Part shown: in pieces, positions 6,439-13,251 of the stretch
Position numbering within the stretch: the first letter of the stretch is position 1
How the letters are laid out: every line of letters begins with the position of its first letter
Source of the DNA: Actinomycetota bacterium
Lineage (GTDB): Bacteria > Actinomycetota > Acidimicrobiia > Acidimicrobiales > GCA-2861595
Direction of reading: 5' to 3'
Assembly (NCBI GenBank): GCA_016781225.1
Contig: JADDQT010000028.1
Location: forward strand, 1 to 13,251
Length of the DNA: 13,251 bases
Notes under the pieces: model-generated
Told to the model about the DNA's origin: nothing
Seen by the model: only the letters and a program-made list of their open reading frames with translations
The model's database searches: none
Translations under genes and position numbers: made by a program

Positions 6439-6564
6439 CCGGCCTCGACTCGGGACGACGCGATCCTCGGCCCTCGCTTGCCGAAGAAGGGAAACGAGGA
6501 CTCGAGGACGTACGCGCCTTCTTCCTCACGCCAGCGGAGCGTCACGGTCCCAGCGGTCCCCGCC

Positions 6565-6603
6565 CTTGGCTACAGAAGCGGGTTGATCATGCCAGGCGGC
6601 GCC
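6565..6603 (+). repeat. Direct repeat, right copy (covers the end of the unrecognised gene)
   Basis: This is the partner of 2162-2200. On the minus strand it contains the last five codons and the TGA stop of the unrecognised gene plus 22 bp beyond it. Because the gene end is intact here and decayed in the left copy, this is probably the original chromosomal side. Confidence 0.75.
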
Positions 6604-7711
6604 AGTCGCCCGGGATGGCGACGATGTCGGCCGGCTCGGCCAGCGCTGCTGCCAGGTCACGGATGAGGGGATGGTCGTCGATTTCGGGCACAGCGAGGAG
6701 CAGGCGCGCCCCACGGCCGTCGGTGAGGCGCACGTCGGCAGCGGCGGGCACGAGGTCCACGTCAATGCCGGTGGAACACACAACGACAACAGGCCTGCCC
6801 TCGGTGTCGAGTCCGGCAGCTGGAGCGGGGACGGACTGGCGAAGGTCGGATCGAGCCGTGGGGGAAGGGACGGGCGCCAGCGCCTCCGCTCCGACCACGG
6901 TGGGGTGGGCCACCAGCAGCGACCGCAGCCAGCGCTCCCGCGACAGCTGGTTCACCTGGTGAGCCGGCGCTTCGGGAGTGCGTAGCGCCCGCACCGCATC
7001 GGCGGCGGCAACCAGGGTCTCGAGCGGCGGGCGGTCCTGGTTCAGGAGGCGCTGGGCATAGCGGTCGTGCTTGCCGACGCCCACTTCGAGAAACACACCC
7101 AGTTCGTCGACGATGACTCGGGCGACCTCCAAGCCGAGTACTTCACCACTCAGCACACCGTGTTCGATCACCGGATCCACGCCGGCCTCGGAGAGGAAGG
7201 TCACGAAGGTCTCGGCCTCGGGAGGGAGAGTGGGCTCTGAAACCGGCGGCTCGGGCTCGGCCGCAGCCAGCGAGCGACCGTGGACACGCCACACGCGTGG
7301 CGGTTGGGCAAAGGTGCCGGCGCGGCGAGCCAGGAGTCCCGTGGCCTTCTCGGCCAACACGTGGACCTCGGAGATCTCGTGCCGCCGTGACCAGACCAGC
7401 GCACCACCGAGCGCTCGCTCGGGTTTGTCCTCGGCCAGAACCCACCCGACGCGACCCGCCCGCAGCGTGGCACCGCCCGGGAACGTTCCCGTCACGGCTT
7501 CGCTGTCGTCCTCGGGACCGGACCAGTGCTTGCCCCGGTGCTCGGCTACCAGGGCCCGCAGCTTTGCCTGCAGGAGCGCCTGGCGCCGGACGGAGTCGAC
7601 TGTGCTTATCGGAATTGCCGGGCCGAGTCGTTGATCGGTGGGGTCGAGGTGACTGCTACTTCTTCTTCGCCCGCTGACCGTACCGGCGCTCGAAACGCTC
7701 GACCCGCCCAC
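6587..7711 (-). CDS. Conserved-type hypothetical protein between rpmE and ppa/prfA
   Basis: I cannot assign a family. The body is soluble, with no signal peptide or membrane segment. It has an N-terminal helical part (VDSVRRQALLQAKLRALVAEHRG), a strand-rich region (TLRAGRVGWVLAEDKPERALGGALVW), and a Pro/Glu-rich linker near EPEPPVSEPTLPPE. A second domain contains FLEVGVGKHDRYAQRLL and RERWLRSLLVAHPTVVG, and the end is ADIVAIPGDWRRLA. The base pattern is clearly coding from about 7610 leftwards. The start is the problem. The nearest canonical in-frame start is GTG at 7709-7711, inside rpmE (56-nt overlap, 374 aa), and the residues before about 7610 do not look like protein. An ATA at 7607-7609, followed by STVDSVRRQ, sits exactly where a start would be expected and may be a mutated or non-canonical start. 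The gene's 3' end is part of the direct repeat that brackets the accessory DNA. Confidence 0.75.
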   Translation of the reverse strand: MGGSSVSSAGTVSGRRRSSSHLDPTDQRLGPAIPISTVDSVRRQALLQAKLRALVAEHRGKHWSGPEDDSEAVTGTFPGGATLRAGRVGWVLAEDKPERALGGALVWSRRHEISEVHVLAEKATGLLARRAGTFAQPPRVWRVHGRSLAAAEPEPPVSEPTLPPEAETFVTFLSEAGVDPVIEHGVLSGEVLGLEVARVIVDELGVFLEVGVGKHDRYAQRLLNQDRPPLETLVAAADAVRALRTPEAPAHQVNQLSRERWLRSLLVAHPTVVGAEALAPVPSPTARSDLRQSVPAPAAGLDTEGRPVVVVCSTGIDVDLVPAAADVRLTDGRGARLLLAVPEIDDHPLIRDLAAALAEPADIVAIPGDWRRLA

Positions 7712-7868
7712 CTGTGTCCACCAGCTTCTGCTTGCCGGTGTAGAAGGGGTGGCACTCGTTGCACAGCTCCACGTGCAGGTCGGCCTTGGTGGCGTGGGTG
7801 GTGAACGAGTTGCCACAGGAGCACCTCACCGTCGCCTCCACGTAGTCGGGATGGATGTCAGCCTTCAT
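7656..7868 (-). CDS. rpmE: 50S ribosomal protein L31, zinc-binding type
   Basis: L31 bridges the two ribosomal subunits near the central protuberance. At 70 aa it has normal length. MKADIHPDYVEATVRCSCG is followed by ELCNECHPFYTGKQKLVDTGGRVERFERRYG. Cys16, Cys18, Cys36 and Cys39 form the zinc site, so this is the C+ form and not the zinc-free paralogue made under zinc starvation. The ATG at 7866-7868 has GGAG 5 nt upstream. An upstream in-frame TTG at 7901 would add 11 unlikely residues. The gene starts 29 nt after rho and is probably co-transcribed with it. Confidence 0.97.
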   Translation of the reverse strand: MKADIHPDYVEATVRCSCGNSFTTHATKADLHVELCNECHPFYTGKQKLVDTGGRVERFERRYGQRAKKK

Positions 7869-7897
7869 GATTGCTCCGTCATTCTCGAGTCGTTCGA

Positions 7898-9679
7898 TCA
7901 CACGGGCGGCGTCGGGCCCTTGGCGATCTCGGCCAGGAACTCGTCGTTGCTCTTGGTGGTCTTGATCTTCTCCATCAGCAACTCCAGACCGGCCGCCGCG
8001 CTTCCCTCGCTGCCCAGGGCGTTGAGCACCCGGCGCAGCTTCCAGACCTGCTGGAGCTGGGTGCGCTCGAATAGGAGCTCCTCGTGGCGGGTGGAGGAGG
8101 CGTTCACGTCGATGGCGGGGTACAGGCGGCGCTCGGCAAGCTTGCGGTCGAGGCGCAGCTCCATGTTGCCCGTGCCCTTGAACTCCTCGAAGATGTGCTC
8201 GTCCATGCGCGAGCCCGTCTCGACGAGGGCAGTGGCCAGGATGGTGAGCGACCCGCCTTCTTCGATGTTGCGGGCCGCACCGAAGAACTTCTTCGGCGGG
8301 TAGAGGGCGGCGGCGTCTATGCCCCCGGACATGATCCGCCCGCTGGCCGGAGCGGCCAGGTTGTAGGCGCGGGCCAGCCGGGTGATGCCGTCGAGCACGA
8401 TGACCACGTCCCTCCCCAGCTCCACCAGCCGCTTGGCCCTGTCGATGGCGAGCTCGGCCACCGCCGTGTGCTCGTCGGACGGGCGGTCGAACGTGGAGGA
8501 AACCACCTCGCCCTTCACCGAGCGGCGCATGTCGGTGACCTCCTCGGGGCGCTCGTCCACCAGCAGCACGATCAGGTGGACCTCGGGGTTGTTGGCCTCG
8601 ATGGAGTGGGCGATCTGCTTGAGGACAGTGGTCTTGCCCGCCTTCGGAGGCGACACGATGAGCCCACGCTGCCCCTTGCCGATGGGCGAGATGAGGTCGG
8701 TGATGCGAGCCACCATGTTGGCGGAGTCCCCCGGGACCTCCAGCCGCAGCTTGTTGTCGGGGAAGAGGGGGGTGAGGTCTTCGAAGCGTGGCCGCTCCCG
8801 CGCCTGCTCGGGCGTGAGACCGCTGATCGAGTCGATGCGCAGGAGGGCGGGGTACTTCTCGCTGCTGTCGGCGGGCCGGCTGGCTCCCTCGACGTGGTCA
8901 CCCTTGCGGAGCCCGAAGCGGCGAACCTGGCTGATGGACACGTACACGTCGTTCGGGCTGGCGAGGTAACCCTTGGCCCGCAGGAACCCGTAGCCCTGGT
9001 CGGTGAGGTCCAGAAGGCCGGCGACGGGTACGGGGTCGCCCTGGAACTGCTGGTCCTGGCCTGCCCCTTGCAGGTCGCGCTCACCCCGCTCTCGGTCGCG
9101 GTCCCTGTCGCGATCCCGCCCACGCCGGCGGCGGCGTCGGTTCCCCGGATCGAGCTGGCCGCCGCCGTCGAGCTGGCGCGAGTCCCTCGGACCCCGATCG
9201 CCCCGCTGCTCGTCGCCATGCTTCTGGTCGGAGGCCCCCGCCTGCTCTTGGTCGCCCTGCTTCTGGTCGCTGTGGCGGGCGTCCTGCTGGGAGCGGGCCC
9301 CTTCCGTGCCGGTGGTCGGGCTGAGGTCGCCCCCTTGGGCCGTGATCGGAGGCTCCCCCCCGGCGTCGGTTGCCGGGGCGCTCGGCTCCGGTGATGTTGG
9401 GCCGGCGGTGGATCTGGCCTCTGTTACAGGGGCATCGGACCCGGGCGCGGGGTCGGCCCCACGGGAACCGTTCGGGGACACGGCCTCCGGCGGCTCGGAC
9501 AGTCCTCCGGCTTCGCCGTTGCTCTCCGATACCCCGGTGGCGCGCAGTATCTGTCCCACGAGGTTGGCCTTGGTCGTCCTCGCACCCGGCTTGAGGCCGA
9601 TCGCCTCTGCGATGGCGTGGAGCTCGTCGCGCTCCTTGCTCTCCAGGACGGAGCGTTCGAGCTGCTGCTCTCCGCTCAT
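7898..9679 (-). CDS. rho: Transcription termination factor Rho
   Basis: Rho is a hexameric RNA-dependent ATPase and helicase that ends transcription of untranslated RNA. This copy is 593 aa against about 420 in E. coli. The extra length comes from an insert at roughly residues 50-210 between the Rho_N helical part (1-48) and the RNA-binding cold-shock-like domain (VAGLLDLTDQGYGFLR, 219-234). The insert is first Ala/Pro/Thr-rich, then Gln/Asp-rich, then Arg-rich with an RD/RE run near 181-201, as in actinobacterial Rho. The motor has Walker A PPKAGKT (344-350), Walker B DVVIVLD (424-430), the Q-loop MSGGID (450-455) and the R-loop KGTGNME (501-507). The ATG at 9677-9679 has GAGG 5 nt upstream. 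A GTG two codons earlier is possible. The gene follows a 341-bp leader region after thrC, which suggests its own promoter and room for leader control. Confidence 0.97.
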   Translation of the reverse strand: MSGEQQLERSVLESKERDELHAIAEAIGLKPGARTTKANLVGQILRATGVSESNGEAGGLSEPPEAVSPNGSRGADPAPGSDAPVTEARSTAGPTSPEPSAPATDAGGEPPITAQGGDLSPTTGTEGARSQQDARHSDQKQGDQEQAGASDQKHGDEQRGDRGPRDSRQLDGGGQLDPGNRRRRRRGRDRDRDRDRERGERDLQGAGQDQQFQGDPVPVAGLLDLTDQGYGFLRAKGYLASPNDVYVSISQVRRFGLRKGDHVEGASRPADSSEKYPALLRIDSISGLTPEQARERPRFEDLTPLFPDNKLRLEVPGDSANMVARITDLISPIGKGQRGLIVSPPKAGKTTVLKQIAHSIEANNPEVHLIVLLVDERPEEVTDMRRSVKGEVVSSTFDRPSDEHTAVAELAIDRAKRLVELGRDVVIVLDGITRLARAYNLAAPASGRIMSGGIDAAALYPPKKFFGAARNIEEGGSLTILATALVETGSRMDEHIFEEFKGTGNMELRLDRKLAERRLYPAIDVNASSTRHEELLFERTQLQQVWKLRRVLNALGSEGSAAAGLELLMEKIKTTKSNDEFLAEIAKGPTPPV

Positions 9680-9741
9680 GGTCACCTCGCTCGCTTGCGA
9701 CCGTTACTGGTCGGGTGTTAGGGGATCGACTCGGCTGCTGC

Positions 9742-9939
9742 TCAGCCGTTCAACGAGAAAGACGCTGCTTCAACTCCCGGACAAAGTGCTCGCACACGAT
9801 GGCGGAGAACGGATCCAGGTGGCCTTGGATCGCGGAGAGGTCGCAGAACCTCCCGGTCAAGAACCCTGGGCCATCTCTCGGCCCTCTCTCTCGAAGGAGA
9901 GACACTCGCGCCCGGGGCGGCGAGTGATGCGACTGCCAT
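9742..9939 (-). CDS. Possible small leader ORF upstream of rho
   Basis: A 65-codon ORF starts with ATG at 9937-9939 and has GGAGG 6 nt upstream, one of the best ribosome sites in the window. The peptide (MAVASLAAPGASVSPSRERAER...) is Arg/Pro/Ala-rich with no recognised domain, so it could be a leader ORF whose translation affects rho expression rather than a functional protein. It ends 62 nt before the rho ATG. The ATG overlaps a promoter-like TATCAT, and both cannot serve the same transcript: RNA started from that promoter would lack this start codon. Confidence 0.3.
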   Translation of the reverse strand: MAVASLAAPGASVSPSRERAERWPRVLDREVLRPLRDPRPPGSVLRHRVRALCPGVEAASFSLNG

Positions 9940-9965
9940 GATATCCCTCCAGGACTGACGGTCAA
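9938..9965 (-). promoter_or_regulatory. Candidate promoter for rho-rpmE
   Basis: The minus strand has TTGACC (9960-9965), a 16-bp spacer and TATCAT (9938-9943), close to the sigma-70/SigA-type consensus. It would start transcription near 9931 and give rho a leader of about 250 nt. Rho genes are commonly autoregulated through long leaders. The purine-rich GGAGGG in the spacer offers a competing explanation as a ribosome site. Confidence 0.45.
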
Positions 9966-9990
9966 ACGCAGGTATGGCTTACAGGCGCAG

Positions 9991-10032
9991 CCCTAGAACT
10001 CGAGCCCTACAACTCGATCCCTACAACCCGAG
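9991..10032. repeat. Three tandem 14-bp repeats over the thrC stop codon
   Basis: The units are CCCTAGAACTCGAG (9991-10004), CCCTACAACTCGAT (10005-10018) and CCCTACAACCCGAG (10019-10032), differing at two or three positions. The rightmost unit contains the thrC stop codon and its last codons. The other two lie just downstream of the gene, so the repeat probably grew by slippage from the gene end. Confidence 0.85.
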
Positions 10033-11064
10033 CTCGGCCCGGATGGCGTCGTCGTCGGCGTCCACGGTGGTGGGCACGGGGATCTGGCCCACCGCCACGT
10101 CGGGGTCCTTGAGCCCGTGGCCGGTGAGCACGCACACCACCGTCGAGCCCTCCGGCACCCCTGTCTTCAATAACCCGGCCACCGACGCGGCCGACGCCGG
10201 CTCGCAGAAAACCGACTCCATGGCGGCGAGGAAGCGGTAGGCGTCGAGGATCTCGTCGTCGGTGACGGCTGCGATCGCGCCCCCCGACTCGCTGGCGGCG
10301 GCCGTGGCGCCGTACCACGACGCCGGGTTGCCGATACGGATCGCAGTAGCCACCGTCTCGGGCGCCTCGACGGGGTGGCCATCCACGATGGGAGCGGCGC
10401 CGGCGGCCTGGAACCCGAGCATTGCCGGCAACTTGGAGGAGAGTCCGGCCTGGCGGTACTCGAGGTAGCCCCTCCAGTAGGCGGTGATGTTGCCGGCGTT
10501 GCCCACCGGTATGCAATGGACGTCGGGCGCGTCGCCCAGGACGTCGACGATCTCGAAGGCCGCCGTCTTCTGGCCCTCGATGCGGAAGGGGTTCACGGAG
10601 TTCACCACCGTGAACGAGGCCTTCTCCCCGAGGTTGCGCACGATGGCGAGGGCCTGGTCGAAGTTGCCCCGGATCTGGAGGACCCGGGCACCGTGGATGA
10701 GGGCCTGGGCCAGTTTGCCGAGCGCGATGTAGCCCTCGGGGATGAGCACCGCGCACGTGAGGCCGGCCCGGGCGGCGTAGGCCGCGGCCGATGCCGAGGT
10801 GTTCCCGGTAGACGCGCAGATCACGGCCTTGACGCCCTCCTCGGCTGCCCTGGACATGGCGAGGGTCATGCCCCGGTCCTTGAAGGAGCCCGTGGGGTTG
10901 AGGCCCTCGTACTTGAGCCACACGTCGGCACCTATCCGTTCGCTTAGCCGGGGGGCGGGCAGCAAGGGGGTTCCCCCTTCGTAGAGGGTGACCACTGGCG
11001 TAGCCCCGCTCACGGGAAGGAAGTCGCGGTACTGCTCCACCACGCCGCGCCAGCTCGGCGTCAC
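10021..11064 (-). CDS. thrC: Threonine synthase
   Basis: This PLP enzyme converts O-phosphohomoserine to threonine, the last step of the pathway. The 347 residues match the shorter, actinobacterial-type enzyme. The PLP lysine is Lys62 in NPTGSFKDRGM, STGNTSASAAAYAARAG (86-101) contacts the cofactor and substrate, and the phosphate-binding loop is VGNAGN (187-192). The C-terminal part has FCEPASAASVAGLLK. The start GTG (11062-11064) overlaps the hom stop as GTGA, so translation is probably coupled. A purine-rich TAGGGA sits just upstream. The next gene is rho, not thrB, so phosphohomoserine must come from a homoserine kinase encoded elsewhere. Confidence 0.97.
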   Translation of the reverse strand: MTPSWRGVVEQYRDFLPVSGATPVVTLYEGGTPLLPAPRLSERIGADVWLKYEGLNPTGSFKDRGMTLAMSRAAEEGVKAVICASTGNTSASAAAYAARAGLTCAVLIPEGYIALGKLAQALIHGARVLQIRGNFDQALAIVRNLGEKASFTVVNSVNPFRIEGQKTAAFEIVDVLGDAPDVHCIPVGNAGNITAYWRGYLEYRQAGLSSKLPAMLGFQAAGAAPIVDGHPVEAPETVATAIRIGNPASWYGATAAASESGGAIAAVTDDEILDAYRFLAAMESVFCEPASAASVAGLLKTGVPEGSTVVCVLTGHGLKDPDVAVGQIPVPTTVDADDDAIRAELGL

Positions 11065-12344
11065 GTCCCTACGACCCGAAGGAGGCTGCCGATGCGCTTC
11101 ACGGCGTCGAGGCGGCGCAGGTCGCGGATGGTGCCCTGCACGTCACCCTCCCTGGCCGTGTGGGTGATGAACACCAGCCGCGCCTTCTCGTCCAGCCCTT
11201 CCTGCTCCATGGAGCGGATGGAAACCCCGTGCTCCCCGAAGACGGTGGCCACCCTGGCCAGCACGCCGGGCCTGTCGACCACGTCGATGTTCAGGTAGTA
11301 CTCCGAGGACAGCTCTTCGATGGGGCGCACGCCCGCCCGGTCGAGGGCGGCGGTTCGACCGCTCCCCCCGGCGCGCAGGTTGTGGGCGGCATCCACCAGG
11401 TCGCCGAGGACGGCGCTGGCCGTCGGCGTCCCTCCTGCCCCCCTGCCGTAGAGCATCAGCTCCCCCACCGCCTCGCCCTCGATGAACACTGCGTTGAAGG
11501 AGTCGCGCACCGCGGCCAGCGGATGGCTGGCGGGCACCATGGCCGGATGGACCCGGACGGCGACCTCGTCACCGGCACGCTCGGCGACGGCCAGCAGCTT
11601 CACCACGTAGCCGAGCCGGCGGGCGAAGGCGATGTCGTCGGGCGACACATGGGTGATGCCCTCCCGGTGGACGTCGCCGGCCACCACCCTGGTGCCGAAG
11701 GCGATGCTGGCGACGATCGCCGCCTTGGCGGCGGCGTCGAGTCCCTCGACGTCGGCAGTGGGGTCACGTTCGGCGTAGCCCAGGCGCTGGGCCTCCTCCA
11801 ACCCCTCGGCGTAGGACGCCCCGGCCTCGCTCATCCGGGTGAGGATGTAGTTGGTCGTCCCGTTGACGATGCCCATCACCCTCGTGATGCGCTCGCCGGC
11901 CAGGGATTCCCGGAGCAGGCGGATCAGTGGGATGGCCCCGGCCACCGACGCCTCGTAGAGCAGGTCGACGCCCGACGCCGCGGCAGCCTCGAACAGCTCG
12001 GCGCCGGCGTCGGCGAGGAGCTCCTTGTTCGCCGTCACGACGGGCTTGCCGTTCTTGAGGGCGGTGAGCACCAGACCGCGGGCCGGCTCGACCCCGCCCA
12101 TCACCTCCACCACGACGTCGACGGTCGGATCGCTCACCACCGCCTCGGCATCGCCGGTGAGACAGCCGTCGGGCAGGGCGGAACGACGGTTCTCGGTGAC
12201 GTCTCGCACCGCCACGCGGGCCACCTCGAGGCGGACCCCGGTGCGGGCGGCGATGCTGGACCCATCGGTGGCCAGGAGCCGAACCAGAGCACCGCCGACG
12301 TTGCCGTAACCGAGGACGCCGACGCGCACGGGCACCGAGCTCAT
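11061..12344 (-). CDS. hom: Homoserine dehydrogenase with C-terminal ACT domain
   Basis: The enzyme reduces aspartate semialdehyde to homoserine with NAD(P)H, at the branch toward threonine and methionine. It is 427 aa. The nucleotide-binding motif GYGNVGGAL is at 12-20, then VVVEVMGGVEPA (77-88) and NKELL (106-110). The substrate part has IVNGTTNYILT (159-169) and the catalytic DPTADVEGLDAAAK (194-207, Lys207). A C-terminal ACT domain (VDRPGVLARVATVFGEHGVSI, about 355-380) suggests feedback inhibition by threonine. It is monofunctional, with no aspartate kinase fused. The gene begins 37 nt after lysA. TACCGT lies 7 nt before the ATG, which could allow a leaderless transcript in addition to read-through from lysA. 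Confidence 0.97.
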   Translation of the reverse strand: MSSVPVRVGVLGYGNVGGALVRLLATDGSSIAARTGVRLEVARVAVRDVTENRRSALPDGCLTGDAEAVVSDPTVDVVVEVMGGVEPARGLVLTALKNGKPVVTANKELLADAGAELFEAAAASGVDLLYEASVAGAIPLIRLLRESLAGERITRVMGIVNGTTNYILTRMSEAGASYAEGLEEAQRLGYAERDPTADVEGLDAAAKAAIVASIAFGTRVVAGDVHREGITHVSPDDIAFARRLGYVVKLLAVAERAGDEVAVRVHPAMVPASHPLAAVRDSFNAVFIEGEAVGELMLYGRGAGGTPTASAVLGDLVDAAHNLRAGGSGRTAALDRAGVRPIEELSSEYYLNIDVVDRPGVLARVATVFGEHGVSIRSMEQEGLDEKARLVFITHTAREGDVQGTIRDLRRLDAVKRIGSLLRVVGT

Positions 12345-12351
12345 GCCTCAG

Positions 12352-12357
12352 ACGGTA
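12352..12357 (-). promoter_or_regulatory. Candidate -10 hexamer for hom
   Basis: TACCGT on the minus strand lies 7 nt before the hom ATG. A GAGG sits only one base from the ATG, too close for a good ribosome site, so a leaderless start from this hexamer is plausible. No -35 is evident. Confidence 0.3.
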
Positions 12358-12381
12358 ACGCCTGTGCCCTGGCGAGGACGC

Positions 12382-13251
12382 TCAAAGCTCCAGCCGGAGC
12401 AGGTCTTCGTAGGTCTCCCGTCGCACCACAACACGAGCCCGCCCGTCGCGGACGAACAACACCGGGGCGCGGGGCACCTTGTTGTAGTTGGACGCCATGG
12501 AGTGGCCGTAGGCGCCGGTGACCGGCGTGGCGAGGATGTCGCCGACGACCAGGTCGGCCGGCAGACAGGCGTCCCGCACCACCACGTCACCCGACTCGCA
12601 GTGCTTGCCCACCACGGTGGCGACATAGGAACGCTCGGCGCCGGTGGCCCTCGGAAGGAAGGCCTCGTACCCGCTCCCGTACAGCACCGGCCGTGGGTTG
12701 TCGCTCATGCCGCCGTCCACGGACACGTAGGTACGGATGCCGGGCAGGTCCTTGACCGTGCCCACGCGGTACAAGGTGAGGCCGGCGGCCGCCACTACGG
12801 CCCGGCCCGGTTCGGCCGTGACACGGGTGCTCGAAGGGATGCCGGCCGCGGCGCACGCCGACCTCACGGTCTCCGCCCACTCCTCGATGGTCGGCGCCTC
12901 CTCGCCCTCCACGTAGGCCACGCCCAGCCCACCTCCCACGCACAGCTCGGCCAGCTCGAGGGGCACGAAGAAGTCGGCGATCACCTCGACTGCCCTGACG
13001 AACGACGCCAGCAGGAAGATCTGGCTGCCGATGTGGGCGTGCACCCCCACCAGGTCCACCGACGCCGACTCTCGCAGTCGACGCGCCGCCTCGCTCGCCA
13101 TCCCCGTGGCCACCGTGAAGCCGAACTTGGAGTCGTCCTGGCCCGTCCTCACGTACTCGTGGGTATGGGCCTCGATACCGGGAGTTATGCGCAACAGCAC
13201 CTTGGGTCGGCTCGGGCGCCGGCCGGCAGATACCAATGCCTCGAGCCGGTC
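12382..13251 (-). CDS. lysA: Diaminopimelate decarboxylase (5' end outside window)
   Basis: This PLP enzyme decarboxylates meso-diaminopimelate to lysine. The frame is open to the right edge, so about 290 C-terminal codons are present and the PLP-lysine region is missing. Visible family motifs, in order, are LLRITPGIEAHTHEYVRTG, SKFGF, HAHIGSQI, ELCVGGGLGVAY (the glycine loop that holds the PLP phosphate), TAEPGRAVVAAAG, the active-site Cys motif KHCESGDVV contributed across the dimer, and YGHSMASNYNKVPR near the C-terminus. It is the first of lysA-hom-thrC, grouping lysine and threonine synthesis from aspartate semialdehyde. Confidence 0.97.
   Translation of the reverse strand, partial: DRLEALVSAGRRPSRPKVLLRITPGIEAHTHEYVRTGQDDSKFGFTVATGMASEAARRLRESASVDLVGVHAHIGSQIFLLASFVRAVEVIADFFVPLELAELCVGGGLGVAYVEGEEAPTIEEWAETVRSACAAAGIPSSTRVTAEPGRAVVAAAGLTLYRVGTVKDLPGIRTYVSVDGGMSDNPRPVLYGSGYEAFLPRATGAERSYVATVVGKHCESGDVVVRDACLPADLVVGDILATPVTGAYGHSMASNYNKVPRAPVLFVRDGRARVVVRRETYEDLLRLEL

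Larger units (their letters stand above)
9680..10020. other. Intergenic region between thrC and rho (rho leader)
   Basis: These 341 bp occupy the place where thrB often lies in actinobacteria, but no homoserine kinase sequence is present. On the minus strand the region holds a TTGACC-16 bp-TATCAT promoter-like pair, a small ORF with a strong ribosome site and a hairpin TCTCTC-GAAG-GAGAGA near 9885-9905. At the thrC end there is a 14-bp tandem repeat. A second overlapping minus-strand frame ending at 9750 has a protein-like tail (FCDLSAIQGHLDPFSAIV), but no homology that I recognise. Confidence 0.6.

Noticed and set aside
7478..7491. 14-bp palindrome CGGGAACGTTCCCG
   Set aside because: It lies inside coding sequence, has no LexA spacing and no partner copy. 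A chance palindrome is likely in GC-rich DNA.
8084..9394. Long plus-strand ORFs opposite rho, and similar long frames opposite hom, thrC and prfA
   Set aside because: These are antisense shadows caused by high GC at third codon positions. The minus-strand genes have clear family motifs throughout.
1..13251. CRISPR array, rRNA, riboswitch, insertion sequence or replication origin
   Set aside because: No regularly spaced repeats, conserved rRNA sequence, transposase ORF or DnaA-box cluster could be seen by eye on either strand.

Overview
The window is high-GC DNA whose gene order and protein types point to an actinobacterium, probably the Acidimicrobiia or a near relative. That placement is inferred from the actinobacterial-type Rho with a long charged insert, the DUF222-HNH protein, the mycobacterial-type LexA box and the conserved lysA-hom-thrC-rho-rpmE-prfA-prmC order. 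It is not based on a marker-gene tree.

Most genes lie on the minus strand and are read right to left. From the right edge they are lysA (5' end outside the window), hom, thrC, rho, rpmE, an unrecognised protein, then ppa, prfA and the start of prmC (3' end outside the window). The first group makes lysine and threonine from aspartate. Rho ends transcription. L31, RF1 and the RF1/RF2 methyltransferase PrmC serve the ribosome. thrB, which often follows thrC in actinobacteria, is absent between thrC and rho. That 341-bp gap holds a promoter-like site, a small ORF and a 14-bp tandem repeat.

Between the unrecognised protein and ppa the core cluster is interrupted by about 4.4 kb of accessory DNA. 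It carries a DUF4365 nuclease-like ORF and a TPR ORF that look like one gene split by a +1 frameshift, then on the plus strand a DUF222-HNH endonuclease, and a doubtful small minus-strand ORF. The segment is bracketed by an imperfect 39-bp direct repeat (2162-2200 and 6565-6603). The right copy spans the stop codon of the unrecognised gene. The left copy lies beside an inverted repeat that shares its core. No integrase or transposase is visible.

The clearest regulatory signal is a perfect TCGAAC-N4-GTTCGA LexA (SOS) box at 4681-4696. It overlaps both the -10 element and the ATG of the HNH gene, which appears to be transcribed leaderless and induced by DNA damage. Leaderless-type TANNNT hexamers also sit 6-8 nt before the starts of prfA, hom and possibly ppa.
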